The notes under the pieces were generated by a model, which saw nothing but the letters and a program-made list of their open reading frames with translations, was not told where the DNA came from and made no database searches. This document shows, piece after piece, positions 1-6,291 of a stretch of DNA of 21,881 bases. The number at the start of each line of letters is the position of its first letter. The stretch's first letter is position 1. The stretch comes from a virus: positions 1 to 21,881 of the IMG/VR virus record IMGVR_UViG_3300025120_000646, one strand, 5' to 3'. A program made the translations under genes and the position numbers.

Positions 1-96
1 GAACTTATGTGGGACCCAGAAACAGCCGGACTTATGAGCGCAGTTTTAGCATTCTGGTTTGGAAATAGAGCAATCTCTAAATATGCGGGGAAGTAG
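1..96 (+). CDS. Holin, C-terminal end (GTA-type three-TM family), partial
   Basis: The window opens inside a gene. Reading frame 1 runs from base 1 to a TAG at 94-96 and gives a 31-residue C-terminus ending in FWFGNRAISKYAGK. A hydrophobic stretch (GLMSAVLAFWFGNRAI) followed by a short basic tail is the usual ending of small phage holins of the three-transmembrane, gene-transfer-agent type, where the FWFG-R-I-K pattern is typical. Holins accumulate in the inner membrane and open it at the end of infection so that the endolysin reaches the wall. The M15 peptidase gene begins 2 bases after the stop, which supports a lysis role. Only the last helix is visible, so the family call rests on this motif and the neighbour. 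Another small membrane protein is possible. Confidence 0.6.
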   Translation, partial: ELMWDPETAGLMSAVLAFWFGNRAISKYAGK

Positions 97-98
97 TT

Positions 99-551
99 AT
101 GGGATACAAGTTAGGAAAGCGAAGCCTATCAAGGCTAGAAGGTGTCAACGACGATCTGGTAACGGTCGTGAAATACGCTATCGGCGTAACGAAACAGGAC
201 TTCTCGGTCATCTGCGGGTTGAGAACAATAGACGAGCAACGCGCATTGGTTGCAAAAGGGGCCTCGCAAACCATGAAATCAAAACACATTGACGGCAACG
301 CCGTTGATTTAATGGCTTATTGCGATGGTGGGCGTTGGGAACTCAACCTATATGATGAGATTGCCGATGCTATGAAAGAAGGCGCAGAGGCGGCGGGTGT
401 AAAGCTCCGTTGGGGCGCGGCGTGGACGGTAGATGATCTTGGTGCGTGGGAGGGTAGCGCAGAAAATGCAATGAACAGCTACATTGACATTCGCAGATCA
501 CAGGGTCGCAGGCCGTTTATCGACGCCCCACACTTTGAAGTTATGTTTTAA
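99..551 (+). CDS. Endolysin: M15-family zinc peptidase (VanY / L-Ala-D-Glu peptidase type)
   Basis: The 150-residue protein has the zinc-peptidase layout of family M15. A GLRT..EQ segment at residues 40-47 is followed by SKHIDGNAVDL at 61-71, which supplies the zinc ligands His63 and Asp70. The third ligand is His145 in APHFEVMF at the C-terminus. The length and ligand order match the compact phage endolysins related to the T5 L-alanyl-D-glutamate peptidase (about 137 aa). It should cut the peptide stems of peptidoglycan to release progeny. There is no signal peptide, so it depends on a holin, and the holin end lies 2 bases upstream. The ATG at 99 follows a GGGGAAG ribosome site. The stop overlaps the next start by one base (TAATG). 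The family call is firm; the exact bond cut is inferred. Confidence 0.9.
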   Translation: MGYKLGKRSLSRLEGVNDDLVTVVKYAIGVTKQDFSVICGLRTIDEQRALVAKGASQTMKSKHIDGNAVDLMAYCDGGRWELNLYDEIADAMKEGAEAAGVKLRWGAAWTVDDLGAWEGSAENAMNSYIDIRRSQGRRPFIDAPHFEVMF

Positions 552-763
552 TGTACGCGTTCGTTCTCATGCTGTATCTCGGCTACGGGAGCGAACGTAA
601 ATTAGTTGTGGATGATCTGTATTTTTCCCAGTTAAACGTTTGCAATAGGGTAGCCGAGGCTCTTGTAGAGCGTTACAGCACTCACGGTATAGCGACAGCG
701 GACAGAGCGGTTGCATATTGCTTGCCAATAAAAATTATGGACGACTCGTTGCACGTTTACTAA
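551..763 (+). CDS. Small conserved phage protein next to the lysis genes, function unknown
   Basis: A 70-residue protein starts on the last base of the endolysin stop codon (TAATG), so translation is probably coupled. It begins with a short hydrophobic run (MYAFVLMLYLGYG), then a soluble stretch with Cys31 in VCNRVAEAL and a second Cys in AYCLPIKI near the end, which could form a disulfide. The hydrophobic N-terminus is borderline for an export signal or anchor. Small proteins of this shape, with a hydrophobic start, a C...A helix and a closing YC-P-K, accompany lysis genes in marine phages. Its position would suit a spanin or lysis accessory role, but no lipobox or coiled coil is present. 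I do not assign a function. Confidence 0.65.
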   Translation: MYAFVLMLYLGYGSERKLVVDDLYFSQLNVCNRVAEALVERYSTHGIATADRAVAYCLPIKIMDDSLHVY

Positions 764-775
764 AAAACAAGTAGG

Positions 776-801
776 TTTCCCATATAAGATTAAATGGGAG
801 A
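776..801 (+). promoter_or_regulatory. Hairpin that would cover the ribosome binding site of the next gene
   Basis: TTTCCCAT at 776-783 can pair with ATGGGAGA at 794-801 (8 pairs, one G-U, loop of 10). The 3' arm contains the GGGAGA that lies just upstream of the ATG at 810. Folding would hide part of that purine-rich region, though a second GGGA at 805-808 stays free. No T-run follows, so it is not a terminator. It may tune translation or be chance. Confidence 0.3.
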
Positions 802-809
802 ATCTGGGA

Positions 810-1007
810 ATGGATGAGATACGCGTTGCAGAAGCTGTTTTTCGCGTTATAAGGGAAAGAAGACAGGGCGTTGTCGATCTAATGCAGTACGGCAACGTTA
901 AATCACTAGAGCAATATCGTGAGCTTATGGGCAACTTAGAGGCCCTGAATCATGTGGAACAGGAACTCAAGGGCCTGCTAGATAAACAGGAGCGTAGTGT
1001 TGACTAA
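810..1007 (+). CDS. Small helical protein of unknown function
   Basis: This 65-residue, charged, all-helical-looking protein starts at the ATG after GGGAGAATCTGGGA. It has the sequence pattern of a single long amphipathic helix or helical hairpin: alternating hydrophobic residues through IRVAEAVFRVIRERRQG and again through LEALNHVEQELKGLLDKQ, which could form a short coiled coil. No enzyme motif is visible. Its last 11 bases overlap the start of the GroES-like gene, so the two are likely expressed together. Position between lysis genes and head genes suggests a small morphogenesis or accessory factor, but I do not recognise a family with an assigned role. Confidence 0.65.
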   Translation: MDEIRVAEAVFRVIRERRQGVVDLMQYGNVKSLEQYRELMGNLEALNHVEQELKGLLDKQERSVD

Positions 1008-1452
1008 AGCACATGCAATAGACTTAGCCGCTGCCAAAAAGGGCGTGGCGAACTTAGAAGATGCTTATAAAGAGAAAGTACAGACAACTTTAGACCCTTC
1101 AGCTTTGGGTCAATCTCTTTTAGAAAAAATGCCTAGTCCTACGGGATGGCGTCTGTTGATTCTCCCATACAAGGGAAAGGGTCAGACAGAGGGCGGCATA
1201 TATCTACCGGATAAAGTAGTTGAGGAACAATCTGTGTCTACGCAGGTTGGGTATGTCTTGAAGGTCGGGGAACTGGCGTATCAGGACGGGGACAAGTTTC
1301 CAGATGGTCCGTGGTGCGCGAAGGGTGATTGGGTAATGTTTGCTCGTTACGCGGGTTCGCGGTTCAAGATCGACGGTGGCGAGGTCCGTATTCTTAATGA
1401 TGACGAGGTTTTGGCTAAAATCTCTAATCCTGAAGATATTTTGCATTTCTAG
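997..1452 (+). CDS. groES: GroES-like co-chaperonin (Cpn10) with an N-terminal extension
   Basis: The 151-residue protein has the Cpn10 core from about residue 47. It contains TGWRLLILPYKGKG, then the mobile loop with EGGIYLPD (GGIYL at 66-70, equivalent to the GroES hydrophobic GGIVL tripeptide region that docks on GroEL), and the second half of the barrel with GDWVMFARYAG at 110-120 and a closing ILNDDEVLAKI. The first ~46 residues have no counterpart in the ~97-residue bacterial GroES and look helical. No GroEL gene is in the window, so it presumably pairs with host GroEL, as T4 gp31 does. It lies 9 bases before the scaffold gene and two genes before the capsid block, which fits capsid-protein folding. 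GTG at 997 follows CAGGAGCG and overlaps the preceding stop; TTG at 1000 is an alternative start. Confidence 0.87.
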   Translation: MLTKAHAIDLAAAKKGVANLEDAYKEKVQTTLDPSALGQSLLEKMPSPTGWRLLILPYKGKGQTEGGIYLPDKVVEEQSVSTQVGYVLKVGELAYQDGDKFPDGPWCAKGDWVMFARYAGSRFKIDGGEVRILNDDEVLAKISNPEDILHF

Positions 1453-1461
1453 GAGAAAAAA

Positions 1462-2301
1462 ATGGCAGAAAACGATCAAATTGAGTTAGAACTAGAGAGT
1501 TCTGAAGAAACGGAGGTTTCGGTAGAGCCTAACGTTGACGCGGACTCGGGGGATCAGTTCGAACAAGCGGAAAGCGCCACGCAATCGCGCATAAATCGTC
1601 TTACAAAGAAGATGAGGGAGGCGGAACGTCGTGAAAACGAGGCTTTGAACTACGCAAAGCAGGTTCAGGCCGAGGCAAATTCGTTAAAACAGCGTATGTC
1701 CAGCTTGGATAACAGTTACGTCAACGAATATACCACGCGTGTGGAGACACAGCTTGCTCAGACTGAAAAAGAGATGGCCCGTGCTATGGAGTTGGGCGAT
1801 ACTCAGGCCGCGGTAGAGGCTCAACGTAAGTTAACGTCGCTATCTATAGAGAACGACAGGGCTTCTCAGGCTAAAATGCAGCAAGAGCGTCAAAAAGAGG
1901 CTGCGTCACAACAACCGCAGCAACAGGCTCAACCGCAGCAACAGCAGATGCGCCGTCCTGACCGAAAGGCCGAGGATTGGGCAGAAAAGAACGAGTGGTT
2001 TGGTCAAGACGAAGCCATGACTTTTGCGGCTTTTGGAATCCACAAGAAGTTGGTGGAGGAAGAAGGGTTTGACCCGCAGAGCGATGACTACTATACTGAA
2101 TTAGATCAGCGCATTTCTGAAAAGTTCAGAACGCCTGCAAATAACACCAGTAGACGGCCCGCACAGACGGTTGCTGGAGTTTCAAGAAGTACCTCTGGGC
2201 GCAGCACTGGAAAGAAGGTTAGACTCACTCCTAGCCAAGTCGCAATAGCGAAAAAATTGGGTGTGCCACTAAGCGAATACGCGAAATACGTGAAGGATTA
2301 A
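1462..2301 (+). CDS. Capsid scaffolding protein
   Basis: This 279-residue protein has scaffold architecture. It has an acidic, disordered start (residues 1-40, rich in Glu), two predicted coiled-coil stretches (about 43-85 and 92-145), a Gln/Pro-rich linker (149-163), a conserved block with AEKNEWFGQDEAMTFAAF (174-191), and a basic C-terminus closing in LTPSQVAIAKKLGV...YAKYVKD. Scaffolds typically bind the capsid protein through a small basic C-terminal helical element, and residues 254-279 look like that. It begins after AGGAGAAAAAA, 9 bases beyond the co-chaperonin gene, and precedes the decoration and capsid genes. No serine protease domain is visible, so it is probably a non-proteolytic scaffold that leaves the shell. 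The role is inferred from composition, conserved block and order. Confidence 0.8.
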   Translation: MAENDQIELELESSEETEVSVEPNVDADSGDQFEQAESATQSRINRLTKKMREAERRENEALNYAKQVQAEANSLKQRMSSLDNSYVNEYTTRVETQLAQTEKEMARAMELGDTQAAVEAQRKLTSLSIENDRASQAKMQQERQKEAASQQPQQQAQPQQQQMRRPDRKAEDWAEKNEWFGQDEAMTFAAFGIHKKLVEEEGFDPQSDDYYTELDQRISEKFRTPANNTSRRPAQTVAGVSRSTSGRSTGKKVRLTPSQVAIAKKLGVPLSEYAKYVKD

Positions 2302-2305
2302 GGCT

Positions 2306-2764
2306 ATGACAGACAGAACTCCTCGCGCTAACAAAACTAGGGAAAAGACGGCTGCGCGTAAGCCGTGGGCTCCCCCGTCTATGCTAGACGCACCGCCTGC
2401 ACCGGAAGGTTACAAGCACCGTTGGATTCGTTCAGAAACTCGGGGCTTTGATGACACGAAGAACATTAGCGCCAAGATGCGCGAAGGTTGGGAACTTGTT
2501 CGTCAAGACGAATACCCTGACTTTGAGTCTCCGGTAGTTGAAACAGGTAAATATGCGGGTGTGTTTGGGGTTGGCGGATTGATGCTGGCTCGTATCCCCG
2601 AGGAAACAGTAGCGGAAAGAACGGCTTATTTCTCCAGTAGAAATAGGGACCAGATGGACGCGGTTGACTCTGACATGTTACGAGAGAATGCACATTCTAC
2701 CATGACGATCACTAAACCTGATCGTCAATCTCGTGTAACCTTTGGTGGACCTAGAAAGAATTAG
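2306..2764 (+). CDS. Conserved head-region protein, unknown function
   Basis: The 152-residue protein starts 4 bases after the scaffold stop. Residues 1-25 are basic and probably disordered (RANKTREKTAARKPWAPP). A more ordered part follows, with YKHRWIRSETRGFDDTKNI and MREGWELVRQDEYPDF, then a Gly-rich GKYAGVFGVGGLMLARIP. The pattern YKHRWIR...N...M..GWE.V is common in marine phage proteins located between scaffold and capsid genes and is usually reported only as a conserved structural or hypothetical protein. Position suggests a minor head component or assembly partner of the scaffold. No membrane segment or catalytic motif is visible. The gene is certain; the function is open. Confidence 0.75.
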   Translation: MTDRTPRANKTREKTAARKPWAPPSMLDAPPAPEGYKHRWIRSETRGFDDTKNISAKMREGWELVRQDEYPDFESPVVETGKYAGVFGVGGLMLARIPEETVAERTAYFSSRNRDQMDAVDSDMLRENAHSTMTITKPDRQSRVTFGGPRKN

Positions 2765-2781
2765 CTCCACCTTTAATGGAG
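2765..2781 (+). promoter_or_regulatory. Small hairpin overlapping the Shine-Dalgarno of the decoration-protein gene
   Basis: CTCCA at 2765-2769 can pair with TGGAG at 2777-2781 around a 7-base loop. The 3' arm holds the GGAGA ribosome site of the ATG at 2789. A 5-pair stem is weak and may be chance, but it lies in one of the few gaps between genes, directly after the stop at 2764. Confidence 0.25.
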
Positions 2782-2788
2782 AAAGATA

Positions 2789-3433
2789 ATGGCGAATACA
2801 GACACGTCTTATGGTCTTCGTCCGATAAGCAGACAGGGTTCTTCTGTTTCTTCTACGGGCATGACCGAGTATCGTATCGCATCTGACAACTCTAACCCTA
2901 TCTTCAACGGCATGGCGGTTATTCCGTTAGCTGGTGGTGTTATTGACGATCTGCAAGCTGCGGCTGGTGGTAACGTTTCAATAGCAGGGGTTTTTGGTGG
3001 ATGTGAGTACGTTTCAAGCACTACCGGAAAACCAGTGTTTTCTAACTTCTGGCCCGGATCAGGCGCTGACAGCGACTTTCCCGTAAGGGCTTTCTTGTAT
3101 GACGATCCTAATCAGTTGTTTCGGATTGCAACATCTAATGTTGTATCTGCGGCAAATACTGAAGCAGAGATTCGTGCGGCGGTTTTTGCAAACATTGCGT
3201 TTGCAACAGGTAACAGCGGTTCGACTTCTACTGGATTGTCTTCAGCCACGGCTGACTTGAACACAATCGCAACCACCAACACTTTGGCTCTCAGAATTAT
3301 GGGTATCTTAGACGATCCTGCTAATAATGACTTCACAAGTGCGGGTATCCCTCTCATTGTTCGTATAAACAACCACTTCAATGCGCCTACGGGCTCTATT
3401 GCGGCGGGCACTGTTTCTACGACAGGCGTATAA
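2789..3433 (+). CDS. Head decoration / capsid-associated protein (predicted)
   Basis: A 214-residue, Ser/Thr/Ala-rich, beta-type protein. It opens with MANTDTSYGLRPISRQGS, a start common in marine phage decoration-type proteins placed just before the major capsid gene. It continues with alternating hydrophobic stretches such as NPIFNGMAVIPLAGG and GVFGGCEYVSS...FSNFWPG, a pattern of small beta barrels that sit on HK97-fold shells. No transmembrane segment or catalytic motif is seen. The start ATG follows GGAGAAAGATA. The capsid gene starts 12 bases after its stop with its own AAGGAG. A role in stabilising the shell is inferred from position and composition. A head fibre or minor head protein is the main alternative. 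Confidence 0.7.
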   Translation: MANTDTSYGLRPISRQGSSVSSTGMTEYRIASDNSNPIFNGMAVIPLAGGVIDDLQAAAGGNVSIAGVFGGCEYVSSTTGKPVFSNFWPGSGADSDFPVRAFLYDDPNQLFRIATSNVVSAANTEAEIRAAVFANIAFATGNSGSTSTGLSSATADLNTIATTNTLALRIMGILDDPANNDFTSAGIPLIVRINNHFNAPTGSIAAGTVSTTGV

Positions 3434-3445
3434 GGAGCTTAAATT

Positions 3446-4354
3446 ATGGCTATTTCTCGCGCACAACTAGCGAAAGAGCTAGAACCGGGACTGAACGCAT
3501 TGTTTGGGCTTGAGTACGGACGTTACGAAAACGAACATAGCGAAATCTTTGAAGAAGAAAGCTCGGATCGGGCGTTCGAAGAAGAAGTTATGCTCGGAGG
3601 TTTTGCAACGGCACCTGTAAAAAGTGAAGGCGGCGCGGTTTCTTTTGACGATGCTCAAGAGACATACACTGCACGTTATTCCCACGAAACCATTGCGCTT
3701 GCGTTCTCTATCACAGAGGAAGCAATCGAAGACAATCTTTATGATCGTCTGGCTTCGCGGTACACTAAAGCGTTGGCTCGTTCGATGGCTACGACAAAGC
3801 AAATCAAGGCTGCGTCTATCCTGAACAACGCGTTTTCGACGGGTGCTAATGCAATAGGTGACGGCGCAGCATTGTGTTCTTCGGCTCACCCTTCACTGTC
3901 CGGCAACCAGCGAAACTTGCTGTCTACAGCGGCTGATCTTAACGAGACTTCGTTGGAGCAGATGTTGATTGACATTGCAGGGTTCACTGACGAGCGTGGT
4001 TTAAAAATCGCGGTTCGTGGTACGAAGCTCATTATTCCAAAAGAGCTTCAGTTTATTGCAGAGCGGGTTATGAACTCCAATCTGCGTAGCGGCACTGCGG
4101 ACAACGACAACAACGCGATGAAGAACATGGGCATGTTGCCAGAAGGAGCGGTTGTAAACCACTTCCTTACTGACACAGACGCGTTCTTTATTAAGACGGA
4201 TGCCTCTAACGGCTTCAAGTACTTTAACCGTGCTGCGATCAAGACTGCTATGGAAGGCGATTTTGATACGGGCAACATGCGGTTTAAAGCGCGTGAGCGT
4301 TACTCGTTTGGCGTATCAGATTGGCGTTGCGTCTTCGGAACACCCGGAGCGTAA
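3446..4354 (+). CDS. Major capsid protein, HK97 fold, Mu gpT-like
   Basis: This 302-residue protein has the hallmarks of the Mu gpT-like head-subunit group. It has an acidic N-terminal arm (YENEHSEIFEEESSDRAFEE, residues 27-46), a VSFDDAQETYTARYSHETIALAF stretch (65-87) that would carry the E-loop and following strand, SITEEAIEDN (88-97), a long spine-helix region with ALARSMATTKQIKAASILNNAF (109-130), then GDGAALCSSAHPS (138-150) and a late IIPKELQF...VMNS segment. It lacks an N-terminal protease or delta domain, consistent with the separate scaffold gene. AAGGAG precedes the ATG. The gene is followed directly by a strong terminator, a common way to set capsid dosage. It should form the icosahedral shell. 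The fold call is based on motif pattern and gene order. Confidence 0.87.
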   Translation: MAISRAQLAKELEPGLNALFGLEYGRYENEHSEIFEEESSDRAFEEEVMLGGFATAPVKSEGGAVSFDDAQETYTARYSHETIALAFSITEEAIEDNLYDRLASRYTKALARSMATTKQIKAASILNNAFSTGANAIGDGAALCSSAHPSLSGNQRNLLSTAADLNETSLEQMLIDIAGFTDERGLKIAVRGTKLIIPKELQFIAERVMNSNLRSGTADNDNNAMKNMGMLPEGAVVNHFLTDTDAFFIKTDASNGFKYFNRAAIKTAMEGDFDTGNMRFKARERYSFGVSDWRCVFGTPGA

Positions 4355-4376
4355 ATTACGCACAGTCTTGTGTTTT

Positions 4377-4407
4377 AAGGGGCGGCTTCGGTTGCCCCTT
4401 TCTTTTT
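4377..4407 (+). terminator. Rho-independent terminator after the capsid gene
   Basis: AAGGGGCGGC (4377-4386) pairs with GTTGCCCCTT (4391-4400) through ten pairs including two G-U, closed by a TTCG tetraloop and followed by TCTTTTT (4401-4407). GC-rich stem, UUCG loop and T-run make this a textbook intrinsic terminator. It begins 22 bases after the capsid stop and is the only strong one I see in the window. It probably partitions head transcripts from the following virion genes, with partial read-through likely. Confidence 0.9.
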
Positions 4408-4485
4408 GTTTAAATATTGTGTATTCTTTTGTTATCCCTGACAGGCGCATAATGTGTCTGACACTAGCCACGACAGGAGTATAAC

Positions 4486-5034
4486 ATGGCTAATACAACT
4501 TTTTCGGGTCCGGTTCGTTCCGAGAACGGATTCCAAGTCGTTTCTAAAAATGCTACTACGGGCGCACTTACTACCGTTGCAAACACCGCTTCTACAGGAA
4601 TTGTTACTAACAAGTATGTAAAGCACGTTGGTTTTGCCACTGGAGTTACAGTAAACACTACCGCGGGCGACAGCCCTACGATTGGTGAGTTCACACAACC
4701 AGCCAACACGATTATCACGGACATTAAAATCTTTTGTGATACGTCGCCCGTAATCGGCACGGGTGATATTGGTTATGAGGTTGGGACTTCTAGCTCTGGC
4801 GCACAGATCGTTGCGGCTCAGACTGATGAAATCTTAGACGGCGGTACAACTGTTGTTGAGCATAACGTAACTGTAACCGCGTTGGTTTTGCAAACTCAGG
4901 ACGGCACTACTGCTCCGGCCTCTGTTCAATACACCTCGGCAGAACGTACAATCTACTGCAACATTACCAACACGGTTGACGCCACTACCGCGGGTTCGTT
5001 TACGTTCATCATTGAGTATGTGCAAATCGCATAA
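4486..5034 (+). CDS. Beta-rich virion protein (decoration-type), unknown exact role
   Basis: A 182-residue Thr/Ala/Val/Gly-rich protein and the first gene after the terminator. AGGAG lies 8 bases before the ATG. The N-terminal MANTTFSGPVRSENGFQ is typical of marine phage proteins next to the capsid gene. The rest alternates hydrophobic and polar residues (TIITDIKIFCDTSPVIGTGDIGYEVG, then TIYCNITNTV...SFTFIIEYVQIA), as in beta-sandwich or jelly-roll virion proteins. There is no membrane segment. It could be a second decoration protein or a head spike. It shares style but no obvious sequence identity with the proteins at 2789 and 5048. The structural role is inferred from neighbours. Confidence 0.65.
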   Translation: MANTTFSGPVRSENGFQVVSKNATTGALTTVANTASTGIVTNKYVKHVGFATGVTVNTTAGDSPTIGEFTQPANTIITDIKIFCDTSPVIGTGDIGYEVGTSSSGAQIVAAQTDEILDGGTTVVEHNVTVTALVLQTQDGTTAPASVQYTSAERTIYCNITNTVDATTAGSFTFIIEYVQIA

Positions 5035-5047
5035 ATAGGAGCGTGAT

Positions 5048-5452
5048 ATGGCAGATGCTGTAACGTCACAGACACTTATCGACGGCGGCAAACAAGTCGT
5101 TATGAAATTCACAAACGTTTCGGATGGAACGGGTGAAAGTGCTGTAACCAAGGTAGATGTTTCTGCGTTAGAAACCAGTGTGGATGGTGACACTTGTACT
5201 GGTGTTGTTATTGAGCGCATTTGGTGGCAGTGCATTGGTATGAAAGTCAAGATTTTGTTTGACGCAACTACTGACGCGTTTTGCATTGAGCTTGGTGAGA
5301 ACCAAAGTGGGGATCACGATTACACTTCTTTTGGCGGCTTAACTAACAACGCGGGCAGCGGAAAGACGGGTGATATCAACTTTACAACGGTGGGTCACAG
5401 TAGCGCGGACACCTACACGATAATTTTGTACATGCGTAAGAAGTATGACTAA
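5048..5452 (+). CDS. Small beta-rich virion protein, unknown role
   Basis: The 134-residue protein is probably an all-beta domain: DGGKQVVMKFTNVSDGTGE, then VVIERIWWQCIGMKVKILFD, and a closing YTIILYMRKKYD. The IERIWW...MKVKILFD core followed by a Gly/Asn-rich loop (GGLTNNAGSGKTGDI) recurs in virion proteins of marine phages, where it is usually listed as a structural protein. It starts after AGGAGCGTGAT and ends inside the start of the first basic-cassette gene (8-base overlap). Its size and position after the capsid suggest an outer capsid or head-tail joining component. I see no enzymatic motif. Confidence 0.65.
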   Translation: MADAVTSQTLIDGGKQVVMKFTNVSDGTGESAVTKVDVSALETSVDGDTCTGVVIERIWWQCIGMKVKILFDATTDAFCIELGENQSGDHDYTSFGGLTNNAGSGKTGDINFTTVGHSSADTYTIILYMRKKYD

Positions 5453-5723
5453 GGGCAAGATGCCTGCGCGAAACAAGAAGAATTTCCGCTCCACTAAATC
5501 TGGGGCGGGAATGACTGAAAAAGGTGTGAAAGCCTACAGGGCTAAGAACCCCGGATCAAAGTTACAAACGGCGGTTACAGGAAAGGTTAAAGCGGGAAGC
5601 AAAGACGCCAAGCGGCGCAAGTCGTTCTGCGCAAGGTCCGCGGGTCAGATGAAGAAGTTTCCAAAGGCTGCTAAAGACCCAAACAGTCGTTTGCGGCAGG
5701 CTAGAAAAAGGTGGAAGTGCTAA
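5445..5723 (+). CDS. Basic phage protein, DUF6321-like
   Basis: A 92-residue, Lys/Arg-rich protein. The core GAGMTEKGVKAYRAKNPGSK at residues 21-40, then KAGSKDAKRRKSFCARSAGQM and DPNSRLRQARKRWKC, matches the pattern I know as DUF6321, found in many phages next to virion genes and without an established function. The composition suggests nucleic-acid contact, with Cys62 and the terminal Cys92 as possible metal or disulfide residues. ATG 5445 overlaps the upstream stop. A second ATG at 5460 (MPARNKK) has AAGGG four bases upstream and could be the real start, giving 87 residues. It leads a run of four touching basic genes. Confidence 0.75.
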   Translation: MTKGKMPARNKKNFRSTKSGAGMTEKGVKAYRAKNPGSKLQTAVTGKVKAGSKDAKRRKSFCARSAGQMKKFPKAAKDPNSRLRQARKRWKC

Positions 5724-5917
5724 TGTCTTATTCTCGAAAATCTAAGGGCGCTTCAAAGAAATCTAAGGGTAGCAAGATTTGTCCTGCGGGAAAAGCTTGG
5801 GCTCAAAGAACTTTTGACACATACCCTTCGGCATATGCTAATATGGCTGCATCTAAGTACTGCAAAGACCCCAATTATGCCAAGGGGGCCAAGGGTAAAA
5901 AGAAGGCGTCAGCGTAA
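5723..5917 (+). CDS. Small Lys-rich phage protein with a CPAGKAWAQRTF...PSAYANMAASKYCK motif
   Basis: The 64-residue protein starts at ATG 5723, overlapping the previous stop by one base (TAATG), with AGGTGG about eight bases upstream. A GTG at 5711 would add four residues but has no better ribosome site. The body is a conserved-looking block: ICPAGKAWAQRTFDTYPSAY and then ANMAASKYCKDPNYAK, flanked by low-complexity Lys/Ser/Gly tails. The Cys...F..YPSAYAN..A..YC pattern occurs in small proteins of marine phages and cyanophages, usually without a function. The two Cys residues about 30 apart could form a disulfide or metal site. Basic tails suggest DNA or RNA binding; this is inference. Confidence 0.7.
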   Translation: MSYSRKSKGASKKSKGSKICPAGKAWAQRTFDTYPSAYANMAASKYCKDPNYAKGAKGKKKASA

Positions 5918-6291
5918 TGGGTGCTTTAAAGGATTGGGTAAAACAAGATTGGGTTAGGATTGGGACCGATGGAAAGATTAAAGGTAAGTGCGGCACTTCA
6001 AAAGATAAGAAGAACCCTGACAGATGCTTGCCTCGGTCTAAAGCGGCTTCTCTTTCCCAATCTCAAAGAGCTTCAACGGCTAAGAAGAAAAAACGAGAAG
6101 GCTCTAAAGGTAAAACAAACGTTAAAAACACCAAAGCCGCTGAAGTTAAATTTGCGCGGCTCGGAGGTGAAATTAAAACCACTCAAGCCAAAAGAAAGCC
6201 GCCGCCGCCCAACAAAAACGGGGTAGTCCCTCGGGGGTGTGGCATTGTTTTAAACAACCGACGTAAACGAGCAAAAGGATCAGTAGCATGA
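5917..6291 (+). CDS. Lys-rich phage protein with N-terminal KDW...DWVRIGTDGKIKGKCG block
   Basis: The 124-residue protein starts on the last base of the previous stop (TAATG). Residues 1-45 form a conserved-looking domain: GALKDWVKQDWVRIGTDGKI, GKCGTSKDKKNPDRCLP, SKAASLSQSQRA. Residues 50-100 are low-complexity and Lys-rich with a poly-Pro spot. The end carries VPRGCGIVLNNRRKRAKGS, a second recognisable short block (RGCG..L.NRRKR). Such KDW-DWV-I proteins are widespread near capsid genes of marine phages and have no settled function. Cys25 and Cys37 could be metal ligands. A nucleic-acid-binding virion or assembly role is plausible. The stop overlaps the next gene (ATGA). Confidence 0.7.
   Translation: MGALKDWVKQDWVRIGTDGKIKGKCGTSKDKKNPDRCLPRSKAASLSQSQRASTAKKKKREGSKGKTNVKNTKAAEVKFARLGGEIKTTQAKRKPPPPNKNGVVPRGCGIVLNNRRKRAKGSVA

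Noticed and set aside
59-292. Plus-strand frame overlapping the endolysin gene
   Set aside because: Arg-rich translation in another frame of the M15 peptidase, which has clear zinc ligands; no supporting ribosome site.
3479-3889. Minus-strand frame opposite the capsid gene
   Set aside because: Shadow of a strongly supported capsid gene; Cys/Arg-rich translation without motif or ribosome site.
4425-4453. Possible promoter between the terminator and the gene at 4486 (CATAAT at 4448-4453)
   Set aside because: No -35 match at 16-18 bases; the nearest TTGTTA is only 13 bases away. A phage-specific promoter may exist here, but the sequence does not show one.
4834-5286. Minus-strand frame across two virion genes
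   Set aside because: Crosses the junction of two well-supported plus-strand genes and has no recognisable protein content.
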